Positions 45,666-56,540 of a stretch of DNA of 64,000 nt are shown here, piece after piece. The stretch lies in NCBI GenBank assembly GCA_025093985.1, contig JACAAK010000020.1, forward strand, positions 1 to 64,000, read 5' to 3'. How positions within the stretch are numbered: position 1 is the first letter of the stretch; every line of letters begins with the position of its first letter. The position numbers and the translations under genes were made by a program. Source of the DNA: Calvatia gigantea. Its lineage: Eukaryota; Basidiomycota; Agaricomycetes; Agaricales; Lycoperdaceae. Under the pieces are notes generated by a model that did not search any database, was not told where the DNA came from, and saw only the letters and a program-made list of their open reading frames with translations.

Positions 45666-45743
45666 TTTGGTTAAGTATCCCACCTCACCTTGCAAGGAGT
45701 AGGCTGAAACAGGCCTGAACAAGAACAACCTAGGAGCCAGTAT

Positions 45744-46901
45744 ATGAGCTCAAACATAGACGAATACAGAGAACCAAACCTCAAAGTCACAGACAACAAA
45801 TTAGAAACATCAGACAAAGAAGAAACAGGGAACCCTGAAGTATCTGCAGAACTAGTAGAACACAACAAACCCAGAGTAAACCCTACAGGAGAAGAAGAAG
45901 TACTATCAGAACTTCTGAACAAACTTGACTTAGCAGAAAAAGAATTAACACACCTGGAGAACCCAGCACAAGAACAGGAGGAATCAGACTCAGACAAATC
46001 AAGCTCAGGAGAAACAGAAATGAACTCAAGCACTGACTCAGACATGACTGACAATGCTGTAGTACCTACAGCCACACCAAGTGGGAAAGGTTTAGTACTA
46101 GATCCAGGATTTTTTGATAGAACTCACACTAAGTTCAATGATTGGTGGAAGGCCATGACACTCTTCATGAAATTCAACAAAATCAGCATGGCAGATGACA
46201 AGGCCATAGTGGTCCTAGCCAGGCTGTGAAGAGGAACAGCAGGGGCTTATGCAGCTATAAAGGTGCTGCAAATCTTAGATGGAGAAGACTCAGTAGACTG
46301 GAAGGTGTTCTCTGAAGATTTTAGGAAAACCTTCTCTGATGATGCCTCCAACAGCAAGGCAGAATAACAGATTGAAAAATTCAAACAGGAGAACAAAAAC
46401 ACAGCTGACTACTTAATTGAGTTTGAAGTCCTAAAGAGCAAGGCAAAAACAGACAGCAAACATGCAATGTTCCTGCTCAAGAAGAATGCCAGACAGGACA
46501 TTATCTACACCATTATGGGCTACCCACCCAGTGCCAGACCAGACACTTATGCAGAATGGACAGAAGCCATTCTCACCATTGGACAAGGATATGAAGCATC
46601 TGAATATTGAAGAGACAGAAAAACCAGTACCAGGATGACATACAGAGGAATAGGTGAACCCATGGAGATAGGAAGCAGATGCCACATTTTCAATGCCAAA
46701 GGAGAGCCCAAATACTACAATTGCAGCATCTTTGGACACATGGCCAAAGATTGCAAGAAACCCAAGGGGTTAACTTGCTATAATTGCAGAAAGACCAGCC
46801 ATATAGCAAAGGCATGCACCATACCCAAGAAAGTGCAAATCTGTGGAGTAGAAGAAGCTGAAGCTGAAGAGAAAAAGGATTTTTCCAAGGACTCTGAGTA
46901 G
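45744..46901 (+). pseudogene. A4 gag with two CCHC knuckles
   Basis: ATG at 45744 starts the acidic head; the gag core and two knuckles (46710-46815) follow, then a Glu/Lys tail ending in TAG at 46899. Stops at 46226 (TGA), 46365 and 46607 interrupt. Protease begins in the -1 frame across the gag stop, consistent with frameshift expression of pol, though I see no convincing slippery heptamer. Knuckle cysteines are partly changed (CSIF for CGIF, CRKT for CGKT, both Cys kept). Confidence 0.85.
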
Positions 46902-49900
46902 GCACTGCCTTGAGAGTCAAGAAACTTGTATCTAGGATATCAGACAAATTCTACATGATTCCTCAGAAATAAAAGCATGAATTAAACCTAGAAAGCAACA
47001 TCCACACAAAGGGAAAAAGGGCTACAGTAAACACAATTGTGGACTTGGGGTGCACTACCAGCAGCATTAGCAAGAGACTAGTTGATGAAGAAAAAATCCT
47101 GACATGGAAACTAAGGCAACAAATCCTGGTACTAAATGTGGATGGGACCCCAAACCAAGGAGGAAAAGTAATGGAAATGGCAACTATCAAAATGGATATC
47201 TAAGGACACCAGGAAAAAATCAAGACATTAGTTGTACAGCTACAAGACAGGGCAAAAATATTTCTGGATCATGATTGGCTAGTCAAACATAACTCAGAGG
47301 TAGATTGGAACACTGGAGAAATCAAGTTCACCTGATGCCTGTCAGACTGCCAATTTCCCCATCAGAACATTCATATTACAGACAAAATGCAGAGTATGGC
47401 CACCATGGAAGACCTATGGGAAGAAGAGGAAAAACCAGACCCAACCAAACCAGAAGACCTACCAGATTATGTATGGTCATTCACCCATCTATTCAACAAG
47501 ACAACCTTTGACAAACTCCCAGAGTGGACAGAATGGGACCACAAGATAATCCTAACTGAGAATGCCCCCAAAGAAATAAATGCAGGAACATACAACATGA
47601 TGATCAAGGAACAAGACAAACTATGAACCTTCATCAAGGAAAACCTAGATTCCAGATGAATAAGACCATCAAAATCCCCATATGCAGCACCCACCTTCTT
47701 CATCCCAAAGAAGGATGGATCTAAACAACTAATACAGGACTATCAGCAGTTGAACAGTGTGGTGGTTAAAGACAAAACCCCACTACTGAGGATCGGAGAA
47801 GTCATTGACAAACTGGGGAAAGCAAAATATTTCAACAAACTAAACATCATTTGGGGCTACAACAATGTCAGAATCAAGGAGGAAGATGAATGGAAAGCAG
47901 CATTTCTCATGAATGAAGGGCTCTTTGAGCCAATGGTCATGTATTTTGGACTAAGCAACTTGCCTGAAACCTTCTCTCACATGATGACAAGCATTTTCCA
48001 TGACCTGCTACAAAATGGAGATATCATAAACTACATAGATGACTTCACAATTCCTGGCAACACAAAGGAGCAACTACAAGAATGAACTATATGATTCCTA
48101 GAATGAGCAAACCAGTATAGCCTATGTTTCAAACAATCTAAATGCATATTCGATGCAGAAGAAATTCCAATGCTAGGGGTCAAAGTAGGACATGGGAAAA
48201 TCAAAAAGGAGGAAGGAAAAGTCAAATCAGTGCAAGACTGGCCTGAACCCAAAAACACAAAGGGAGTAGAATGATTCCTAGGCTTTGCCAATTACTATCA
48301 GTGCTTCATTAAGAACTTCAGCAAGATTGCAGGACCACTGAACAAGCTCAAAGGAGCAACCACATGGGAATGGAACACAGAACACCAAGTAGCATTTGAT
48401 GAACTAAAAAGATGCATCACCAAAGAACCCACCTTGACACTACCACAAAGACAAGGACAATTCTGGATGGAGGTAGATGCATCAGACTATGCATTAGAAG
48501 GAGTACTATCCCAGTTATAGGAAAACAAGTGGCACCCAATCATATTCACATTATGGACACTCTTGCCAGCCAAATACAATTATGAAATCTATGATAAGGA
48601 GCTATTGGCTATCATATATGTCCTGAAAGAATGGAGACACTACCTGTTAGATGCTAAAGAGAAGTTTGAGATCTGGACAGACCATGAAAACTTAAAGTAC
48701 TACAGAGAGCCACAGAAACTGAATGGACAACAGGCCTAGTAGTATCTATGATTACAGGACTATGACTTCACCCTACAATATGTGCCCAGAAAAACCAATA
48801 TGAAAGCCAACCTATTATTTTGCATACACCAAGCACTAGAAGTGACAGAAGACAAGCTAGTTACCATGATCAAAGAAAGCTGGTTACAATCAGAAAGTAC
48901 TGATGACACAGTACTATTGCAGGGCAAATTGTTCCTGGAACTGATGTTTCTAGAAAAGATACAAAGGAAACCCCAAAGGAAAACAACAGCTGTCACCAAA
49001 CTATGAAAGGATAAGTCAAACTTTACCAAAGACAGCAGAGTGGTGTACAAGGGGAATAGTGCATATGTACCTCCAGATCCAAAGCTGTGAGAAGAAATCC
49101 TCCAACAATACTATGACATCCCCAATATGGGACACCCAGGACAACATAGAATGATAGAACTGATTACCCATGATTATTGGTGGCCAACTATATGAAGGGA
49201 CATGAAAAGATACACCCAGGGCTGCCAGATGTGTTAAAAGAACAAGCCAAGAACAACACCACTCAAGTCACTACTATACCCCTCCCAGTACCAAATGGCC
49301 CATGGAAAGAAATCAGTATTGACATGATCAGGCCCCTACCAATATCAGGGGGAAAAGATGTGATACTAGTCATTGTTGACTGTTTCACAAAAATGATATG
49401 ACTCATAGCAATGACAACAGATGTTACATCTAAAGATGTCACTTAGATCTATCGAGATGAAATATGGAAGTTACATGGACTGCCGAGGAAAGTACTCAGT
49501 AACTGTGGACCCCAGTTTACATCAGAATTCACAAAGGAGCTGTTCAAGGGGCTTGGTATAAAGTGCAGCCTGTCAATGGCATATCACCCACAAACCAATG
49601 GACAAACTGAACACATTAACAGAGAAGTGGAAATCTATATCTGTCTGTACTGCAAGTACAACCAGAATGACTGGGCTGACTGGCTGCCAATAGCAGAATT
49701 CCACTATAATGACAAACAGCATAGGGGTACAGGAAAAACACTATTTTTCCTCAACTATGGAAGGCACCCATGGAAAGGGAAGAGTGGTGAGATGATAAAC
49801 AATCCTATAGCCACAGAATTCCTGAAACACCTACAGAATGCCTGAGCTAATACCTCATCAGCATTACAACTATATCAAGAAAAGATGAAGCAACAGCATG

Positions 49901-50412
49901 ACAACAGCAAGCTCTACACTAGGACATACCAAGTCGGTGATCAAGTATGGCTAGAAAACACAAACATCCATACCAATCAGACATCAAAGAAGCTAGGCCA
50001 AAAACAGTATGGACCTTTCCTTATCAAGGAAAAGATAGGGGACACCACATATTGGCTTGGTCTACTGGATGGATAGGCCATCCACAATGTTTTTAATAAG
50101 CAACTCCTGACACCAGCATACGAAGCAGAGTTCCCAAGCCAAAAGGAGGCACTGGCACTGGAACCAGTCATCATCAACAATGAGAAGGAATACAAAGTAG
50201 ACAAGATCTGAGGATGGCAAAAGTGTGGATGGGGCTATCAATTCCTGGTATACTGGAAAGGCTATAGCAATGAGGAAAATACATGGACTGTGGAATCCAA
50301 TCTAGGAAATGCAAAAGAAGCCATACAGGACTACCTAAACAGGCATTCAGAGGATACCCATAAAAAAGGGGGCAGAAAACCCAGAAAACCATATAGCAAC
50401 TTAACTAGCTAA
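46902..50412 (+). pseudogene. A4 pol: protease, RT, RNase H, integrase, chromodomain
   Basis: Protease shows IVDLGCTTSSIS (Ser of DSG changed to Leu) near 47040. RT runs about 47690-48300 with YIDDF instead of YMDDF. RNase H lies at 48320-48800, the zinc domain near 49110, the integrase core at 49310-49640 (IDMIRPLP, NCGPQF, QTEHINRE) and the chromodomain near 50250-50330. Stops, mostly TGA, appear about every 100-200 bp in places. It ends with a basic tail and TAA at 50410-50412. Confidence 0.85.
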
Positions 50413-50418
50413 ACAAAC

Positions 50419-51414
50419 ATGCCCACCTCTCAATCTAGCTACATTACTATCACCTCCCTTATTCACCCCAACCCCACTAGAATCTCATCTGTACCCCTTC
50501 CCACCCTAGGAAATAATAAAGCTCCCACTCCAAGTAGCACCCATTTCAATATGGCCACAACCCCATCCCCAGTCCAGGGGCTCCTCGAAGACCTGCTCAA
50601 GAACATCAATAATGCCACCAATGATGAGCTAGCCACCATTACCATTCAGAATCAGAGGCTGAACACCAACTGCCTCATCACACTCACTACTGCCTGCATT
50701 ACCTTCACAGACATGTATGCTGGATTTGAAAACACCTCAGCATCAACCAGTCAACATATCCCTGCCATCTTCTATGCACTCAACCAATCCTCACTCAGCC
50801 CAACTGAACAAACCCACATCAATAGTCTACATAGCAGAATTGACTTCACTATTGAAGTATTCAAAGGTATTGACATTGTGGAAATCTTCCTAGAACTAGG
50901 AGATATTGCCTCCAACCTGCTCAGAAGAAACACTACCCTGGATGACTCCAGTACTGAGGAACTCATCAGCAGGATTCATAGCATCCTCAAAGAACTGTGT
51001 GACACTGTCAGGCCCCCACCCACCCCTAATGTCCAAGCTGGTACCCCCATGGATGAGAAAGCCATGGTCTCAATGAAAGAGAAAGTCAACGCCCTATGAC
51101 ATTTCATCAAAATGATCACTCCACCCCAGATCATTTTGGTTTTTCAGCCATCTGCCTGCTACCATACTGTACTGCCCAGCCAAGAACACGACCCACACTA
51201 CTGGAACTTAATAGTCAAAAACTATTGGGAGAACTCCACAGTCACTGAGTTCCCATATAAAGGAGTTCTAGTCCCTATCTGCCAAGATGGCCAAAGCCAC
51301 TTGCCTGTCTTCTTTGTGCAGTCCAACAGTGGAAAACACCTCATTGGTGCCACTAAGAAAGCACTCACTGCAGCAGTGGTCCACAGAGACTTCAACAAGC
51401 TTTTTGAGGCATAA
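50419..51414 (+). CDS. A4 ORF3, one internal stop only
   Basis: ATG at 50419 follows TAA ACA AAC and is in the pol frame. The frame spans 332 codons with a single TGA at 51097-51099. This is striking because gag and pol of the same copy carry many stops. The product aligns along its whole length with A3 ORF3 (GLLEDLLKNINNATND, ACITFTDMYAGF, KNYWENSTVTEF, LIGATKKALTAAV). Function unknown; not env-like. Confidence 0.75.
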
Positions 51415-51432
51415 AGCTTAATCAGGGGGTAA

Positions 51433-51751
51433 TGTTGTGGATTCTATCATTCCCATCACATCATCATGCCACTTTCCATCTCCATCTCCACCATGTACCT
51501 GTTTTAGCTATTCTAGTATTAGCAATCTCTAAGCACTGACTCATACTGACTTACATACTACCATGCTATAGTAATCAGATGTTTCATGTAGTATCTCCAT
51601 CCATTCAACTGGATAATCCTCCTTGTATTTAAGTGTACATACACCTTCTGTATTCAGTACACTTAACCATCTACAGTTTCTCTTCCCTTACTCACCCTCA
51701 AGTCTTAGTCCAAGTTGCAACCTGAGGTTCAGTCAGACTAAGGTTGTAACA
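51433..51751 (+). repeat. A4 3' LTR
   Basis: A 319-bp partner of 45348-45665, preceded by a CAGGGGGT purine run. It keeps ACTTAACCA, the complement of the A4 inner site TGGTTAAGT. Confidence 0.9.
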
Positions 51752-53640
51752 ACTACCACCTGGTAGTATTTCTATCCAAAGCATTTAATTTTACCCAGCA
51801 TAACTATGAAATACACAATTGAGAACTCCTTGCCATAATCACCACTTTAGAAGAATGGCAACACTACCTAGAAGGAGCACAACATTGCATAACCATATGA
51901 ACTGATCATAAGAACCTCACCTTTTGGAGGAAGCCCCAAAATATCTCCAGAAGACAAGCCTGATGGCTCAGATTCCTCATACACTTCGACTTCATAATTG
52001 AACATGTTCCTGGAACAAAAATACCAGCAGCAGATGCACTCTCATGAAGACCAGATCACACTCCTGATGACAACAACAACAATGAAAATGTTGTTGTCCT
52101 TCCAGAAGAAGTATTCCTTAATGCAATAGTTGTATTACCTGATGAACTATTCATCTCCCTGGTCAACCAAGAATTACAAGATGATATCATAAAATCATCA
52201 AAATATGACGAGATTACCATGGAAGCTATGAAATAACTTCTATCAGAATCACTGGAAGCAAGCAACTCAAAATATGGAATCATTCCCATGTCATCCAGAC
52301 ACCTTATGATATTTGAAGGAACAATCATTATCCAAGAAGATATGAAACTCTACCAACATGTTATCCAATGATACCATGATCACCCTTCTGCTGGACACCC
52401 TGGAGAACAAGAAACTTACCAGATGGCCAAATCCAAAGTATATTGGCCAGAGATGAGTACCTTTATACAGAACTACATTCAAGGATACAGCGCTTGCCAG
52501 CAATTCAAAATCAATCAGAACCCTGCTCATCTATCATTGCAACCAATTCCACCACCCACCTCTACTAGACCATTTACACACATTGCAATGGATCTATTAA
52601 CTGACCTTCCTAAATCCCACAGATTTGACTTAATTCTGTCCATAGTAGACCATGGACTTAAGGGAGTAATTCTCACTCCTTGTACAAAAGAAATCACCAC
52701 CAAAGGAATTGCTGACATAATTATAGACAAGGTCTATACTAGATTTGGACTACTGGACAAGATAATCTCTGACTGCAACCCCAGATTCTGAGCAAACTCC
52801 AGCCAAGCTCTCATGAAATGCTTAGGAATCACTCAATCATTCTCATCAGCCTATCACCCTCAGTCTAATGGAACTACCAAATGATTCAACCAGGAAATCT
52901 CTGCCTACCTGTCTATCTACTGCACAGGAAACCCCTCTACCTGGTCTGAAACACTCCCCATTCTTGAATTCTCCCATAATTTATAAATGCATTCTGATCA
53001 TAAACAAACACCTTTCAAACTCATGTATGGAACAAAACCCCACAGGATACCAATGATCCTTGAAGAATCAAACTTTACCACCACTGAAGAAAGAATAGAA
53101 TCCCTGGATCACACATGAAGAGAAGCCATTGTTGCCCACAAGATAGCCATGGAATGCATGGAACAACAAATCAAATCTAAATTTAAACTCTTTACCCTAG
53201 GACAATGAGTATGGCTAGAACAGAGAAACCTGAAACTTCCATTCAAATCAAACAAGATTGCACTGAAACACCTTGGACTATTCAAAATCAAAGAAGTCCT
53301 ATTGCCACTCTCCTACCAACTTGATCTATCTGAAACATGGAAGATTCACAATATATTCCATGCCACTCTTCTCTTGGAATACACTGAAAACAATGTCCAT
53401 GGACCTAATCCCAAACCACCCCTTCCTGATATAATAGAAGGAGAAGAAGAATATGAAATTGAAGGTATTCTAAACCACTAAACTAAAAACAGACAAAGGG
53501 AATATTATATCAAATGGAAAGGTTATGACTACAAAGAAAACTCTTGGGAAATTGAAGCACAACTGTTGCCACATGCCCAAAAATTGTTATGAAAATACCA
53601 ACAGGAACACCAATTAACTGCTACCCCACCTAAATGACAA
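51752..53640 (+). pseudogene. Element K RNase H end, integrase and chromodomain
   Basis: It resumes after A4 with HNYEIHNRELLAI. The integrase zinc domain (HDHPSAGHPG, CQQF) is at 52378-52510, then MDLLTDLP, IISDCNPRF and HPQSNGTTK carrying the core. The chromodomain is at 53440-53600 (YYIKWKGYDYKENSWE). Stops are mostly TGA or TAA. The CQQF shows the second zinc Cys replaced. Confidence 0.8.
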
Positions 53641-53728
53641 AAAGGACATAAATAGCCAGGACAAGGATGGAGTCACTTATCCTTCTAACTTACTCTGACA
53701 CCTCCACAAACATTTCCAAATTGAATCA

Positions 53729-54370
53729 ATGGCACCTACCCAAAAAAACTATAAGAAGGGCAAGAAGGCCACTATTATCACCCCATCTCCCTCACCTACA
53801 TTGGTATCTACCCACTCTAGTCACTACAACACCCCCGCCAGACAAATCCAATCTCTCCCTGTCTCCCCTCATATTCCTCTACCCAAGTTGCCCACTGTCT
53901 CACCTGTGGTCAACAAAGCCTCGACTTCTACCCTCCCTATAATTACTTACCCAGAACAGGAGCAACCTATCCTGACACTGCCTAATAGTGTCTTCTTCCA
54001 ACACAAACTCCAATAAATCATGGACCAGAACAAACACTTCTGGGTTGATGTCTTTATGGGCATCCAGTGTGTCAATATCCCATCCACAAATGAATCCACC
54101 AACTATTCCCCTGGGCTAACCTCTCCTACCCAAACCAATGAAGGGAACAACCTATTCTCACTGAATTACAGCCCATTCAAGCCAACATGGAACAAGCTGC
54201 CTCTCACTCTAAACCCAGAGATCCCCCAGTCCCCTTCTCTGCTATTGTCACCAGAACTACTCCCCATACCACCTTCTATGATACACAGGGAAACACCCAG
54301 TGAATCCAGTGGTCCCCAACCCCTGCTATATATACCCCATCCCAAACCAATACCCCACCCTGGTACTTTC
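53729..54370 (+). pseudogene. Element K third gene, Pro/Ser/Thr-rich, truncated
   Basis: ATG at 53729 opens a frame of 95 codons to TAA at 54014-54016, and the same frame stays open from 54020 to the junction at 54370, so it was one protein of at least 210 residues. It starts with a Lys-rich patch, then a Pro/Ser/Thr-rich region. No domain is recognised and I see no alignment to the A-family ORF3. CATAAATAG lies 80 bp before the ATG (53647). Like A, K thus has a gene after the chromodomain. Confidence 0.6.
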
Positions 54371-54898
54371 CTCAAGTCACTTAGTCCAGTTAATCTCAAA
54401 AGAACTTATTACTTTGCTTTGCTCAGGCACAATAGATCATTTTTCACTGCACTTTGAAGGCTGGGCAATGGCTAGTAGGTTCCTTACCACACCTGACACC
54501 TCAGAGGGGGTTTATATATTATTTCAGTGCTTGATATGACAAGATAGTGATTACATGACTAGGAATGTATTATCAAGCAAGGTACAAACCAGTAGATTAG
54601 ATCATGTGCCAAGAGAGCTGCAACCTATTAGATTAGTGGAACATTGGAAATACATGAAGATTTTGGGTATCTGTTTGTTCCAGGCTGTGCTCTAGCCCAT
54701 TCTCTGGTTCTGCATTCTTCTCTAAATATGTAGAGCATCTGAGATTTCAGCTATTGCATGAATTGTCCTCCTATGTGTCCCCATGGATTGTATGTGAATG
54801 CATCTATATTTGTCATTAGTGCTGAGTGATGTCCATTAATCTAACAATGGTGGCAATCCCTACAAACATACTGATCATTCTTTTAGATTAAGCACATC
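54371..54898. repeat. Second copy of the 13504-14037 repeat
   Basis: It aligns along the whole length with 13504-14037, with most CpG changed to TpG or CpA. Its left edge truncates K and its right edge is the start of the H LTR, so H inserted into it or it was cut there. Confidence 0.7.
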
Positions 54899-55245
54899 TG
54901 TCAGGGCAACTCCCAATGGCCCCCCTGGACTGTCCCACAACCCTTAGCCCTTACCTGCACTCAGCCATGTGGATATGGACAACAACTGGAGATCATGATG
55001 GACAATGATGGACTTACATACACAATGAAACAATAGGACAATGGACAGTAAAACTAGTATATAGCAACCTGTACACCTGTAGAGAACCCTTATCTGATTC
55101 TCTAAGGATTTCCCCACAGGTAAGTAGTCTGTACACATGTTTGTAATATAACTAAGAATTTCTCCACAGTTATCTGCTCATCCACTCCACTTGACTCACA
55201 GAAGCCTCACACCCCAAGCCACTTGGACTGCAGGTCACCCTTACA
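54899..55245 (+). repeat. Element H 5' LTR
   Basis: A 347-bp unit starting TGTCAGGGC and ending CCTTACA, matching the F 3' LTR. It holds TATATAG at 55058. Confidence 0.85.
55058..55101 (+). promoter_or_regulatory. H LTR core promoter and predicted self-primer
   Basis: TATATAG at 55058 is followed 34 nt later by ATCTGATTCT (55092-55101). This is the exact reverse complement of AGAATCAGAT at 55248-55257, just inside the LTR. Spacing is the same as in A1. Confidence 0.6.
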
Positions 55246-55247
55246 GA

Positions 55248-55257
55248 AGAATCAGAT
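55248..55257 (+). other. H primer-binding site, self-primed type
   Basis: AGAATCAGAT starts two bases after the LTR end and pairs over 10 nt with the predicted RNA 5' end at 55092. No tRNA primer is evident. Confidence 0.6.
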
Positions 55258-55496
55258 CTCACAAGAGATCTGGTCACCTACTAGGAGCAACTACAAGAGG
55301 AGCTCCCCCTCAAATACCCCCCTATTAGCTGACCCTGTCTCTACCTGCCTGATCCATCCCTATGTTGGACCAGCCCCAGCTGTAACTACAGCAGATACAA
55401 CTGCAGCCAGAGCAAAGTATGTCCCCTCTAGAACAAATACTCACACAGCTGCAGAATAGCCTATAGGAGGTGATAAACTGTCAGGTGGCATCTGAA

Positions 55497-56540
55497 ATGA
55501 GAGTGTATGAAATCCTCTTATCACTCCAAGACCAAATCAGTACAGTAGCTACCACAAACACCCCAAACTCCTGTACTTCATAACCTCCCACTAATCTAAC
55601 ACCCACTCCTACATCCTGGCCACACTCCACATCCACCCAGGCCAAGGTTGCCACCCCATCCAACTTCAATGGAGACTGCTCCCAAGAGCACATGTTCTTT
55701 AACTTCTGTTACATTTACTTCCAGTTGTACAAGGATCAATTCAAGGATGAGGATGCCCAAATCCTGTAGGCATTGTTGTACATGAAAAGTGGCCATGCAG
55801 CTAAATAGGCCAAGAGCATAATGTGCTGGGAAGAGCAGCACCTAGGTCAGACCTAATTCCTTGGCTAGGAAGACTTCTCTACTAAGTTCTGTCAGCACTT
55901 CTTCCTGGTGGATGTGGAAGCCACTGCAGTCAACATCCTAGAAGGCACAGGGTACTACCAGGGCAACCAAAATGTCAATAATTACCTCAATAACTTCCAC
56001 AACCTCATCTCAGATTCAGGGTACACTAATCCAAAAGTAGTAGTTGTCAAATTCCATCATGGACTTTGGCCAACAATCTAGAATATAGTAGCCACCATAG
56101 TCTCAGGGCATCCCTGAGACAATGACATTGAGAGTTGGTATGCAGTGGCTCAACACATCAACTAAGCAAAAGCTGCCAATAAAGCCTTCCAAGCCACCAC
56201 CTATTCAGACCTGTTACCCTTGAAGCCAAAACCCCTCCACTCCTTTCCAGTTCTGTCTGTTACTGTCCCACTTCCACCTATTTGACTTACACCATCCCTT
56301 GGCACTCCTGCACCAATGGAAATAAATGGCTTGTGTAGACCTGTACCTCTGCCACCCATCTACTACTACTGCAAGAAGGTTGGCCATGTCAAATCTGAAT
56401 GCCCTCTCAGACACAATGTCCATCATCTAATAGTGGACAAAGAAGACCTCCTTATGAATCTCTTAGCAAAGAAGGATGCAAGAGAGGCAGTAGATTTGGC
56501 TCAAGCAGCAGAAGAGGCTGAAAACCAGGATTTTCTGTAG
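55497..56540 (+). pseudogene. Element H gag
   Basis: ATG at 55497 opens the region, with the gag core at about 55640-56100 (FNGDCSQEHMFFNF, then FCQHFFLVDVEATAVNIL and YYQGNQNVNNYLNNF). The zinc knuckle near 56360 reads YYYCKKVGHVKSECP: its first Cys has become Tyr. At least six stops are present. The Ala/Glu-rich tail ends in TAG at 56538. Confidence 0.75.

Larger units (their letters stand above)
45348..51751 (+). mobile_element. Element A4: full-length, CpG-exhausted A copy in K
   Basis: LTRs lie at 45348-45665 and 51433-51751, and ACTAC flanks both ends (45343-45347, 51752-51756). Gag, protease, RT, RNase H, integrase, chromodomain and ORF3 are complete in layout. I see no CpG in the 5' LTR against eleven in that of A1. 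It gives the reference layout for the deletion in A1 and A3. Confidence 0.95.
37755..54370 (+). mobile_element. Element K: chromodomain Ty3/gypsy carrying A3 and A4
   Basis: K segments are 37755-38652, 44238-45347 and 51752-54370. Removing A3 with one GAAAT and A4 with one ACTAC gives continuous protease-RT and RNase H reading. Both ends are missing: gag and the 5' LTR are lost at J, and the 3' end is cut by the 54371 repeat. CpG is scarce. It is distinct from A and H by sequence. Confidence 0.85.
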
